Source of the DNA: Spirochaetia bacterium
Lineage (GTDB): Bacteria > Spirochaetota > Spirochaetia > Treponematales > Treponemataceae
Length of the DNA stretch: 8,575 nt
NCBI GenBank assembly: GCA_900769325.1
Contig: CAAGGF010000083.1
Location: forward strand, 1-8,575
Direction: 5' to 3'
Shown: one piece after another, positions 1 through 4,353 of the stretch
Numbering within the stretch: position 1 is the stretch's first letter
Layout: each line of letters starts with the position of its first letter
The notes under the pieces: model-generated
What the model was told of the DNA's origin: nothing
Databases searched by the model: none
The model's input: the letters and a program-made list of their open reading frames with translations, nothing else
Translations under genes and position numbers: made by a program

Positions 1-55
1 CAGGAACTCCAGACGAAACTTATCGCTCTGGCAGTTCCATGGTCTAAATAATTAC

Positions 56-104
56 GGTTAGATTTTTACTTGAGTAACCGAATCTCTTTGGGTTAGATTT
101 TTAC
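56..104. repeat. 14-bp direct repeat near the left edge
   Basis: GGTTAGATTTTTAC occurs at 56-69 and again at 91-104, a 35-bp period. The first copy lies in a small inverted repeat (CGGTTA 55-60, TAACCG 75-80). Just upstream, positions 1-51 are open on the plus strand and end in TAA (last residues ...ALAVPWSK), so this may be the 3' tail of a gene cut by the window edge. Tandem copies of a short motif just after a gene end would fit the terminal binding sites of an insertion sequence such as the IS21 family, but no transposase is visible. That reading is speculative. Confidence 0.35.
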
Positions 105-177
105 GTGATTCAATACGTATGCAAAGCGTAAAGTGATAAAAGTTGCAGCAGATAAATCACAATTGTTCAGAATCAAA

Positions 178-290
178 GGAGGGAGGAGCCCCTCCCTGCG
201 GCTGCACTCTGGCCGTTTCGCGTCCGCCGTTGCATCCTACCCACCCAACGGGGGAAATTCCCCCGTAACGCCCCCTTTTAAAAACCGCAA
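178..290. repeat. GC-rich palindromic element, candidate dispersed repeat
   Basis: This stretch is much more GC-rich than its AT-rich surroundings. It carries two strong hairpins: GGGAGG/CCTCCC around 181-196, and a 19-base odd palindrome at 248-266 with 9-bp arms (ACGGGGGAA / TTCCCCCGT). A CCCCCTTTTAAAA tract follows. The minus-strand glycosylase gene reads into it and ends at 237, so the protein's last residues (GGVTGEFPPLGG) are encoded by the element. Sharp composition and nested palindromes suggest a multicopy intergenic repeat of the REP or MITE kind. The copy number cannot be seen from one window. Bidirectional terminator activity is also possible. Confidence 0.5.
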
Positions 291-812
291 AATCTCTTTT
301 CTATATTCTTCTGTAAGCTTTTCTGTTGGCCAGGATGCCTGGTTTGCAGGGCTTGTGGACGGAAGGTAAGAAAACGGCATACTGTATTTTTGAGAGCAGT
401 GTTTTTTGTAAAGATTGAAGGCGGTTTTTCCCGTGCAAAAGATGTGTGCGATTTTTGAAGAGGCGAGGATTTCTGAAAAATCGTTTGGAAGTTCCTTATT
501 AATAGAAGAATCTGATGCACCAGTAATTTCACATTCAGAAAGAACGTCCCACAGTGCGATGTTGTGGCGTTTTAGAAAATCTTTTCGCTCGGCAATTGCG
601 GCATTTTTGTCTTTGTCATTGTTTTTGTATAGAAACTCTTCTCCAAAAATCCGTGCCATCACCGGCCAGAATCTGTTCTGTGCGTGCATGTAAAAAAATC
701 CAACTTTCCGCGAAGCAGGCGAAGGCATAGTTCCCAAAATCAAAATGCGGCTTTCAAAATCCCATACCGGCGAGATTGTGTGCGTTACGAGCATGGCAGG
801 TTTATTTTCCAA
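237..812 (-). CDS. DNA-deoxyinosine (hypoxanthine) glycosylase, UDG superfamily family 6
   Basis: A predicted base-excision repair enzyme that removes deaminated bases such as hypoxanthine from DNA. The N-terminal half has the family-6 signature: a buried strand plus GTMPSP (ILILGTMPSPAS), then FFYMHAQNRFWPVMARIFG, and WDVLSECEITGASDSSI in the middle. Near the C-terminus is FCTGKTAFNLYKKH, followed by LPSTSPAN, the superfamily motif that inserts into the DNA helix. The start chosen is TTG at 812 because AGGAGG (819-824) sits 6 bases upstream; an internal ATG at 794 has no such site. This gives 191 aa, a normal family length. The last dozen residues come from a GC-rich repeat that supplies the stop codon, so the native C-terminus may differ. 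A 5' fragment of a second copy lies at 3252-3314. The family call is from motif recall and is fairly sure; substrate preference is inferred. Confidence 0.87.
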   Translation of the reverse strand: MENKPAMLVTHTISPVWDFESRILILGTMPSPASRKVGFFYMHAQNRFWPVMARIFGEEFLYKNNDKDKNAAIAERKDFLKRHNIALWDVLSECEITGASDSSINKELPNDFSEILASSKIAHIFCTGKTAFNLYKKHCSQKYSMPFSYLPSTSPANQASWPTEKLTEEYRKEILRFLKGGVTGEFPPLGG

Positions 813-850
813 TAGAATCCTCCTAAAAATTAATTTTTCAAACAAAACTT

Positions 851-880
851 ATCATACAGAACAGAAAGATTGTTTTGCAA
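851..880 (-). promoter_or_regulatory. Candidate sigma-70 promoter of the DNA glycosylase gene
   Basis: On the minus strand, TTGCAA (875-880) and TATGAT (851-856) are separated by 18 bases. Transcription would start about 30 bases before the TTG start codon, leaving room for the AGGAGG ribosome binding site. Position and spacing fit a housekeeping promoter; no activity evidence is possible from sequence alone. Confidence 0.5.
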
Positions 881-903
881 CGATAAAATACCTTTAATCC
901 ATC

Positions 904-1038
904 TTAAAAGTCATCTGCATCATCAGTACCAGGAAAATCAATATTTTCTTCCATACTCTTATAGATCGATTTTTTTGCAAGGAAAATGGAAATAAACAGA
1001 AGAAAATTTGCAAAGAAAAAGCAAATATTTAAAACTAT
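904..1038 (-). pseudogene. Startless reading frame: one membrane helix plus acidic tail
   Basis: A 44-codon minus-strand frame lies in the -1 frame relative to the upstream XRE gene and overlaps its last bases. It encodes a hydrophobic segment (about residues 2-21, rich in F, L and I), a KK positive-charge stop, then an acidic tail ending FPGTDDADDF and a TAA. This helix, lysine pair and acidic tail order looks like a real membrane protein C-terminus rather than chance. No ATG, GTG or TTG precedes the helix; the only ATG (954) would give a 16-residue acidic peptide, and there is no clear ribosome binding site. It may be the remnant of a membrane protein gene, a product of an unusual start (ATA, ATT), or of frameshifting from the XRE gene. 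I do not recognise a family. Confidence 0.3.
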
Positions 1039-1343
1039 TTAATTACTTCGGATATTTTTAATAAATTAATTTTGTTTGAATCAGATAGATTTCTGAAATT
1101 GGATATTAACATTTTTTCTACAGGATCTGATGAACCGGGGGACTGTTTGCCATCTACAAGATATTCAACTGACACTCCAAGAACTTTTGCAATTTTTACA
1201 GCCGTTTCTACGTTGGGAAGAACACCTCTGGAATCAATATATGAAAGAAAAGTGCTGTAACTGAGTCCAACCTTTGCGGCTATTTCTTTTCCCTGTAAAC
1301 CTTTAAACTCAATTTCTTCTCTTAATCTATCCCTGAATTCCAT
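1035..1343 (-). CDS. XRE-family helix-turn-helix transcriptional regulator
   Basis: A 102-aa protein with a lambda-repressor-like DNA-binding domain at about residues 5-65. It runs through LREEIEFKGLQGKEIAAKVGLSYSTFLSYI (split across helices 1-3, with the turn GKEIAAKVGLSYSTF), then PNVETAVKIAKVLGVSVEYLVDG, the usual end of the fold. The remaining 35 residues form a polar C-terminal helix (NFRNLSDSNKINLLKISEVIK) that may serve for dimerisation. No peptidase or ligand domain is present. The ATG at 1343 has no ribosome binding site, but a -10-like TATTCT (1350-1355) lies exactly 6 bases upstream, as for a leaderless message. Three related operator-like sites fill the gap to the divergent small membrane gene, so autoregulation and control of that gene are likely. 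The ligand or signal is unknown. Confidence 0.88.
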   Translation of the reverse strand: MEFRDRLREEIEFKGLQGKEIAAKVGLSYSTFLSYIDSRGVLPNVETAVKIAKVLGVSVEYLVDGKQSPGSSDPVEKMLISNFRNLSDSNKINLLKISEVIK

Positions 1344-1354
1344 AATCTTAGAAT

Positions 1355-1434
1355 ATCAAAATATTGATGTTAAAAATTTGACTAAAACAATATTTTGATT
1401 TATTATTCACCTATAACATCAATATTTTATTGTT
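1355..1434. promoter_or_regulatory. Three operator-like sites between the XRE gene and the divergent gene
   Basis: The 12-mer CAATATTTTGAT occurs on the minus strand at 1355-1366 (there part of ATCAA-AATA-TTGAT, 1355-1368) and on the plus strand at 1388-1399. A third copy, CAATATTTTATTG at 1420-1432, is a 13-base inverted repeat (CAATA/TATTG). The outer copies share TAACATCAATATTTT (15 bases, opposite orientation). Site 1 touches the probable -10 of the XRE gene and site 3 lies just upstream of the rightward -10. This is the layout expected for an XRE repressor controlling both itself and its neighbour. The sites are AT-rich, so chance similarity must be kept in mind, but 12-15 matching bases three times in 80 is unlikely. 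Confidence 0.65.
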
Positions 1435-1439
1435 AAGTA

Positions 1440-1445
1440 TATAAT
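1440..1445 (+). promoter_or_regulatory. -10 box of the rightward promoter for the small membrane gene
   Basis: A perfect TATAAT sits about 56 bases before the ATG at 1501. There is no good -35 hexamer at 17 bases; the third operator-like site occupies the -35 and spacer zone (1415-1434), so binding there would block polymerase. The GAGG (1451-1454) and AGAGG (1491-1495) downstream can serve as ribosome binding sites. Confidence 0.5.
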
Positions 1446-1500
1446 TTATTGAGGTTTACTATCGTTGAAAAAAAATTCGCTTTTTTTACAAGAGGTAAAT

Positions 1501-1739
1501 ATGAGCATCAGAGACTTCTTTGATTTTATCGGATTATGGTTTAAAAAAATTTTTAACATCTTTTCTATGGGAATATGCGTATTTTTTTCTATAGCATTGT
1601 AATTACATATCTTGGCTCGGAAGGTCATGTTCTTGCAATTATGTTCAGTACAATGAGCCTTGTTATCTGCGGAATCGGAAGCCAGCTTTTAAATAAAATG
1701 GATGACTTTTTAAATGGAAAAACTATAGGCAAAAAATAA
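1501..1739 (+). pseudogene. Small two-helix membrane protein gene, frameshifted at a T7 run
   Basis: The first frame starts at ATG 1501, with AGAGG 5 bases upstream. It encodes MSIRDFFDFIGLWFKKIF and the start of a hydrophobic helix, then stops at 1600-1602 after 33 residues. The -1 frame continues without a break to TAA at 1737-1739: YSIVITYLG, a second hydrophobic segment (VLAIMFSTMSLVICGIG) and a polar lysine-rich tail (KMDDFLNGKTIGKK). Adding one T to the seven-T run at 1582-1588 joins the two into about 79 aa with two membrane helices and a cytoplasmic tail. It is therefore either a recent pseudogene, a phase-variable or slippage-read gene, or a homopolymer sequencing error. The second half has its own ATG at 1575 but no good ribosome binding site. 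The family is not recognised. It lies directly under the XRE-controlled promoter. Confidence 0.55.
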
Positions 1740-1742
1740 AAT

Positions 1743-1764
1743 AGGGATGTAGTTTTACATTCTT
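1743..1764 (+). terminator. Weak hairpin after the small membrane gene
   Basis: A 9-bp imperfect stem (GGGATGTA with TACATTCT, including G-T pairs) and a GTTT loop stands right after the TAA at 1739. An A/T-rich stretch follows rather than a clean T run. It may be a weak terminator or just a spacer hairpin before the GGAGG of the next gene. Confidence 0.25.
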
Positions 1765-1790
1765 AAAATAAATTTTATGGAGGTTTCATT

Positions 1791-1979
1791 ATGAAACAGA
1801 TGAAAAACATTAAACCAGCTTATGCTGTTAAGTTGGGAAAGGGTGTGTTTGCAGGTACAACATACATCTTCCAGTGTAAAAAATGCGGATTGCAAATCAA
1901 TAACGGAAGTAATCCATCTCAGCCAAGAGGCTCTTGCCCAAAGGGCGGCTTTCATGACTGGACAATGACAACGTGCTAG
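1791..1979 (+). CDS. Small zinc-ribbon-like protein, function unknown
   Basis: A 62-aa basic protein with no signal peptide or membrane helix. Cysteines are arranged as CKKCG (residues 29-33), then SCPKGGFHDW (about residues 48-57) and a C-terminal Cys. This gives a C-x2-C...C-x5-H pattern plausible for one zinc site. The block C-x2-CG ... CPxGGxHxW is one I recall from small hypothetical proteins and protein tails in gut anaerobes, but I cannot attach a function. The N-terminus (MKQMKNIKPAYAVKLGKGVF) is lysine-rich. The start is well supported: GGAGG lies 7 bases before the ATG. It sits downstream of the broken membrane gene and upstream of a hairpin-rich gap, so it may belong to the XRE-controlled transcript. 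It is probably a real gene because of its strong ribosome site and intact frame. Confidence 0.72.
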   Translation: MKQMKNIKPAYAVKLGKGVFAGTTYIFQCKKCGLQINNGSNPSQPRGSCPKGGFHDWTMTTC

Positions 1980-2020
1980 GTTTCATGAGTAAAAGCTGCT
2001 GTAAACAGATTCAAATCACA

Positions 2021-2063
2021 GATATTATTGGAAGATGCCAGAATATATCCTTCCAATAATATC
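2021..2063. repeat. 14-bp perfect inverted repeat
   Basis: GATATTATTGGAAG (2021-2034) is matched by its exact reverse complement CTTCCAATAATATC (2050-2063) around a 15-base centre. There is no T run after it on either strand, so it is not a typical terminator. It could be an RNA hairpin, a protein binding site or a small mobile-element scar. It lies inside a stretch of Cys-rich gene debris (1985-2128). Confidence 0.6.
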
Positions 2064-2082
2064 GCTAGTCATGTACTAAAAA

Positions 2083-2114
2083 AAACAGGATGCACGATTA
2101 TGTGTGTCCTGTTT
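2083..2114. terminator. Bidirectional-looking terminator hairpin, stronger on the minus strand
   Basis: AAACAGGA (2083-2090) pairs with TCCTGTTT (2107-2114), and the stem extends inward by TGCAC/GTGTG with G-T pairs to about 14 bp and an ATTA loop. On the plus strand a mixed GTAACTTTTG tract follows, giving a modest terminator for the gene ending at 1979. On the minus strand the stem runs straight into eight T's (complement of the A run 2078-2085), a classic rho-independent terminator. Yet no minus-strand gene lies upstream of it in this window. Confidence 0.55.
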
Positions 2115-2138
2115 GTAACTTTTGTTAAGAGAAATCTT

Positions 2139-2447
2139 ATGGAAGACGGTAAAAAAGAAAATCCACAGAAAAATGAAACACTTAATTTATCAGGTTATGG
2201 AAAAGCTGGTAATGACGAAACTGTAAAAATTCCAAAAGAAACTTATAATCCGGATGATGAATCTATCACAATTGATGCTGATGAAAAAGAACTTTCACTT
2301 GCACAATACAAAAAAATGCTGGGGTATTTGAAAACAAACGGAATAGAATTTTCAAAAGAACAAATTGATGAAATTGAAAAATTATTAGAAAAAGATTACG
2401 GAAATAATCCCCCGATTAATTTAAAAGAATTTTTAGCTCAATTCTGA
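2139..2447 (+). CDS. Acidic 102-aa protein of unknown function
   Basis: The start taken is ATG 2139, with a weak AAGAGA ribosome site 6 bases upstream. The frame is open back to a TTG at 2028, but that start has no ribosome site and would run through two hairpins, so it was not used. The first 55 residues are polar, rich in N, E, K and D, and probably disordered (MEDGKKENPQKNETLNLSGYG). The rest is predicted helical: LSLAQYKKMLGYLKTNGIEF and SKEQIDEIEKLLEKDY, ending INLKEFLAQF. There are no Cys, signal peptide or membrane helix. I do not recognise a family. The next gene starts 22 bases after this stop, so the two are probably co-transcribed and perhaps translationally coupled; the protein may be a partner or regulator of that hydrolase, which is inference. 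Confidence 0.7.
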   Translation: MEDGKKENPQKNETLNLSGYGKAGNDETVKIPKETYNPDDESITIDADEKELSLAQYKKMLGYLKTNGIEFSKEQIDEIEKLLEKDYGNNPPINLKEFLAQF

Positions 2448-2468
2448 TTGAGTTTTCAGGTTCGATTC

Positions 2469-3200
2469 ATGACCGACCATCACGTTCACATAGGGCAGTT
2501 CAACGAAATTTATTTTGATGCATATTCTGTTTTTCAGAGCATTGAAGAAACTTGCGTTCAGACAGGAATAACAGAAGTTTACTATTCGTCAACTTCATCC
2601 TGCCGGGACGATGCAGAACTTTCAAAAGTGGAAGAAGAAATTGCGTACGCACAGGCTTTCAAATCAAAAAAAATAGTCGTAAAGCCATATCTCTGGTACA
2701 TTCCGAAATATGCAGAAGAAAACATCAGCGTAAAATCCGCATTAAATGCTTTTGACTACTGCGGCATAAAACTTCATCCTTTTGCACAAAAATGGGATTT
2801 CGAAAATCCTTGTCATAAAAAAGCACTTGAAGAAATTTTTGAATGCTGCACGGAAAATAAATCAGTTTTAATTCACTGCGGAAAAACTCCCGAAACATTA
2901 CCTTCCAGATTTGAGCCGTTTTTCAAAATTTTCCCAGATGCAAACGTAATTCTTGCACATTCAAATCCTGTTGACATTACAATTAAAATGCTGAAAAAAT
3001 ACAAAACCATAAAATCTGACACTGCATATTCAGACGAAAAAGACATAATTACACTTATGAAAAGTGAAGTCAAAGAAAAAGTTTTGTTTGGTACAGATTT
3101 TCCGCTCACGCATTATTTTGACAGACTGCTTTTCGGCAAAAAACGCACGCTAAGCGAACAGTACATAGAAGACTGCAGGAAAATAAAATTGTTCAGTTAG
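2469..3200 (+). CDS. Metal-dependent amidohydrolase (amidohydrolase_2-like TIM barrel)
   Basis: A cytosolic 243-aa hydrolase. Visible metal-site motifs in order: DHHVHIG at the N-terminus (HxH on strand 1), GIKLHPF about residue 100, VLIHCGKTPE about 134, VILAHSNP about 158, and KVLFGTDFPLTHYF near the end. The last Asp is the expected catalytic base of the superfamily. The length is typical of compact amidohydrolase_2 or TatD-like members. The substrate cannot be told. ATG 2469 was chosen because it directly precedes the conserved DHHVH block; the frame is open back to TTG 2448. The ribosome site is weak (CAGG), which suggests coupling to the upstream 102-aa gene. No terminator is obvious after the TAG at 3200. 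Confidence 0.85.
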   Translation: MTDHHVHIGQFNEIYFDAYSVFQSIEETCVQTGITEVYYSSTSSCRDDAELSKVEEEIAYAQAFKSKKIVVKPYLWYIPKYAEENISVKSALNAFDYCGIKLHPFAQKWDFENPCHKKALEEIFECCTENKSVLIHCGKTPETLPSRFEPFFKIFPDANVILAHSNPVDITIKMLKKYKTIKSDTAYSDEKDIITLMKSEVKEKVLFGTDFPLTHYFDRLLFGKKRTLSEQYIEDCRKIKLFS

Positions 3201-3251
3201 CATCTTGCATTCTTAATTACAGGTATACAAAATTTTTCAGATAAAAAAATT

Positions 3252-3314
3252 CCGGCTTTCTGAATTCCAGACTGGCGGGATTGTGTGGGTTACAAGCATG
3301 GAATTATTTTCCAA
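3252..3314 (-). pseudogene. 5' fragment of a second DNA-deoxyinosine glycosylase gene
   Basis: Read on the minus strand from TTG 3314, this encodes MENNSMLVTHTIPPVWNSES and then R. It matches the N-terminus of the intact gene at 237-812 (MENKPAMLVTHTISPVWDF), including the same TTGGAAAATAA start region; by eye about four bases in five agree over some 62 bp, with one codon missing. After codon 21 the likeness ends, and the frame stops at 3237-3239. No GTMPSP motif follows, so it is a remnant. Its start overlaps the last 11 bases of the toxin gene, so the toxin's stop codon lies inside the homologous TTGGAAAATAA. This shared sequence marks a recombination junction between the two loci. Confidence 0.75.
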
Positions 3315-3612
3315 AAAGGTCTGAATGGGTTCCTGTGTCTACAAGTTCCAGAATTAAAATATCTTTAAAAATTCTGTAGATAAGAAGCAAATCCGGGAGA
3401 ACGTGACATTCGCGGTGACCTGCATAATTGCCTGTCAGTTCGTGGTCACAGAAGCGTTCGGGAAGAGGTTCGCCTTTGGCAAGCATTTCAACTGTGCTTT
3501 TTATTTTATCGGCATTTTTGGCATTGCGTTTTTTGACTAAGCGGGCCTGTTTTTTAAAGCGGTTGGTTGCCTGCACTGTGTATTTATATTCAATATTCGT
3601 TTCTTCGCTCAT
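3304..3612 (-). CDS. yafQ: YafQ-family mRNA interferase toxin (RelE/ParE superfamily)
   Basis: The toxin of a type II toxin-antitoxin pair, expected to cut mRNA on the ribosome when freed from its antitoxin. The 102 aa show a basic N-terminal helix region (FKKQARLVKKRNAKNADKIK), then CDHELTGNYAGHRECHVLPD, LLLIYRI and TGTHSDLF. Residues matching the YafQ catalytic set are H57, H70, D74, H96 and F100, with the same spacing as in E. coli YafQ apart from two extra residues in a loop. The Arg before TGTH in E. coli YafQ is Asp92 here, and the Trp after the Asp is Leu75, so activity could be altered. ATG overlaps the antitoxin's TGA in ATGA, implying translational coupling. The stop lies inside sequence homologous to the DNA glycosylase start. 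Confidence 0.9.
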   Translation of the reverse strand: MSEETNIEYKYTVQATNRFKKQARLVKKRNAKNADKIKSTVEMLAKGEPLPERFCDHELTGNYAGHRECHVLPDLLLIYRIFKDILILELVDTGTHSDLFGK

Positions 3613-3881
3613 AATCCTATTTCATCCCATAATTCTTGTGGAGTTTTATACGTCTTTGCATTAGGGTCATTTATAAGTTTTTCGCCTTCTTTGATGGCTT
3701 TTTTGAGGCTGCGGGACGGTTTGGGATATTCAACTTTAAAAGGAATTCCGTCCTGCAAAATAACCTGACGCAAAAACATACTAATTGCTCCTGAAAGGGA
3801 AAGTCCTAAGCCTTCGAGGATTTGAGAGGATTGTTCTTTTAACTGTTTGTCTATTCTGATATTTGTTGCTACTGTTTCCAT
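3609..3881 (-). CDS. dinJ: DinJ/RelB-family antitoxin
   Basis: A 90-aa antitoxin that should bind and neutralise the adjacent YafQ toxin and, through its N-terminal ribbon-helix-helix, repress the operon. ATNIRIDKQLKEQ forms the DNA-binding strand and first helix; SQILEGLGLSLSGAISMFL and RQVILQDGIPFKVEYPKPS are the typical DinJ core; the C-terminal part (KKAIKEGEKLIND to TPQELWDEIGL) is the toxin-wrapping tail. ATG 3881 is preferred over TTG 3920: METVATNIRID is the family's usual beginning, and a promoter -10 sits 6 bases before it. There is no ribosome binding site, consistent with a leaderless message. The longer frame would run through the operator repeats. Confidence 0.9.
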   Translation of the reverse strand: METVATNIRIDKQLKEQSSQILEGLGLSLSGAISMFLRQVILQDGIPFKVEYPKPSRSLKKAIKEGEKLINDPNAKTYKTPQELWDEIGL

Positions 3882-3884
3882 ACT

Positions 3885-3921
3885 TACAATATAAAGCAAA
3901 TGATATACAATGTAAAGCAAA
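3885..3921 (-). promoter_or_regulatory. Promoter and twin operator of the toxin-antitoxin operon
   Basis: TACAATATAAAGCAAA (3885-3900) and TACAATGTAAAGCAAA (3906-3921) are direct repeats, 15 of 16 identical, exactly 21 bp (two helical turns) apart. On the minus strand each holds one promoter element: -35 TTTACA (3911-3916) and -10 TATATT (3888-3893), 17 bases apart. The start point would fall on or next to the A of the antitoxin ATG. Antitoxin dimers binding side by side on the repeats would cover both promoter elements, the usual autoregulation of such operons. Confidence 0.75.
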
Positions 3922-3924
3922 ATG

Positions 3925-4242
3925 TCATTGTTTTTTCTTTTTCGGCAATGTCATCTCAGGTTCAAGGGCAGTAAACAGTTTTTCAAGAAATTCCCGGTCA
4001 TCAACATTTTCAACAAGAAGCATGTCCTTTGCTCCGGGATACGGCGGCGAGGCAGGTGCATCGGGAAGCATTTTCTGTGCCGTCGGAGTAATTTTTACAA
4101 GCAGCCTTTCATCGCAAACGTACGCTGCAATTTTTTCGTTAAGGTAAATAATGTATTCGCCCATCATCTTGCGGAAAGTAATTCCATCAAGCAAGGAAAG
4201 CTGGTCAATGATAAAATCGATGTATTCTTTTGAAGTTGCCAT
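3925..4242 (-). CDS. TfoX N-terminal domain family protein
   Basis: A 105-aa stand-alone TfoX_N protein. The family is named after the competence regulator TfoX/Sxy of gammaproteobacteria, but single-domain versions are widespread and mostly of unknown role; a competence role here is not supported. Visible: MATSKEYIDFIIDQLSLLDG, the hallmark TFRKMMGEYIIYLNEKIAAY (loop and strands), CDERLLVKITPTAQ, PPYPGAKDMLLVE and DREFLEKLFTALEPEMTLP with a KKKK tail. Start ATG 4242 matches the family's MA-SKE start; the longer frame to 4329 adds unrelated hydrophobic residues. No ribosome binding site precedes the ATG; a promoter -10 does, 6 bases away. The gene lies 43 bases upstream of the antitoxin on the same strand, but the latter has its own promoter. 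Confidence 0.87.
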   Translation of the reverse strand: MATSKEYIDFIIDQLSLLDGITFRKMMGEYIIYLNEKIAAYVCDERLLVKITPTAQKMLPDAPASPPYPGAKDMLLVENVDDREFLEKLFTALEPEMTLPKKKKQ

Positions 4243-4248
4243 GAAAAA

Positions 4249-4277
4249 ACAATACAACATTTCCATCAGTTTGTCAT
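4249..4277 (-). promoter_or_regulatory. Candidate leaderless promoter of the TfoX-N gene
   Basis: On the minus strand ATGACA (4272-4277) and TATTGT (4249-4254) are 17 bases apart, and the -10 ends 6 bases before the ATG at 4242. Transcription would start at the start codon itself. The geometry equals that of the antitoxin promoter at 3888-3916. The -10 matches consensus at four of six positions only. Confidence 0.45.
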
Positions 4278-4341
4278 TCCAACTACAAAAAAATAGATTC
4301 ACCACTCTCACAAAACTCATAAAGACCAAACTAAAATTTTG

Positions 4342-4350
4342 TGATATATT
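4342..4350 (+). promoter_or_regulatory. Candidate extended -10 promoter of the antiporter gene
   Basis: TGATATATT (TG, one base, then TATATT) lies 80 bases before the antiporter ATG. No good -35 is seen, as is common for extended -10 promoters. Transcription from here would begin around 4357, at the foot of the long hairpin that follows. Confidence 0.35.
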
Positions 4351-4353
4351 TCA

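Noticed and set aside
133..369. Plus-strand 78-codon frame through the GC-rich element
   Set aside because: Its proline- and serine-rich translation reflects the repeat, and it is largely antisense to the glycosylase gene.
1446..1628. Minus-strand 60-codon frame
   Set aside because: It is antisense to the frameshifted small membrane gene, lacks a ribosome site and has no recognisable features.
2028..2138. N-terminal extension of the 102-aa gene from TTG 2028
   Set aside because: It has no ribosome site, runs through an inverted repeat and a terminator hairpin, and has a composition unlike the rest. ATG 2139 was preferred.
3882..3920. Antitoxin start at TTG 3920
   Set aside because: It would translate the operator repeats. 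The conserved METVATNIRID start and the promoter position favour 3881.
4243..4329. Longer TfoX-N protein with a hydrophobic leader
   Set aside because: The family begins at MATSKEY. The extra residues overlap the predicted promoter and do not form a proper signal peptide.
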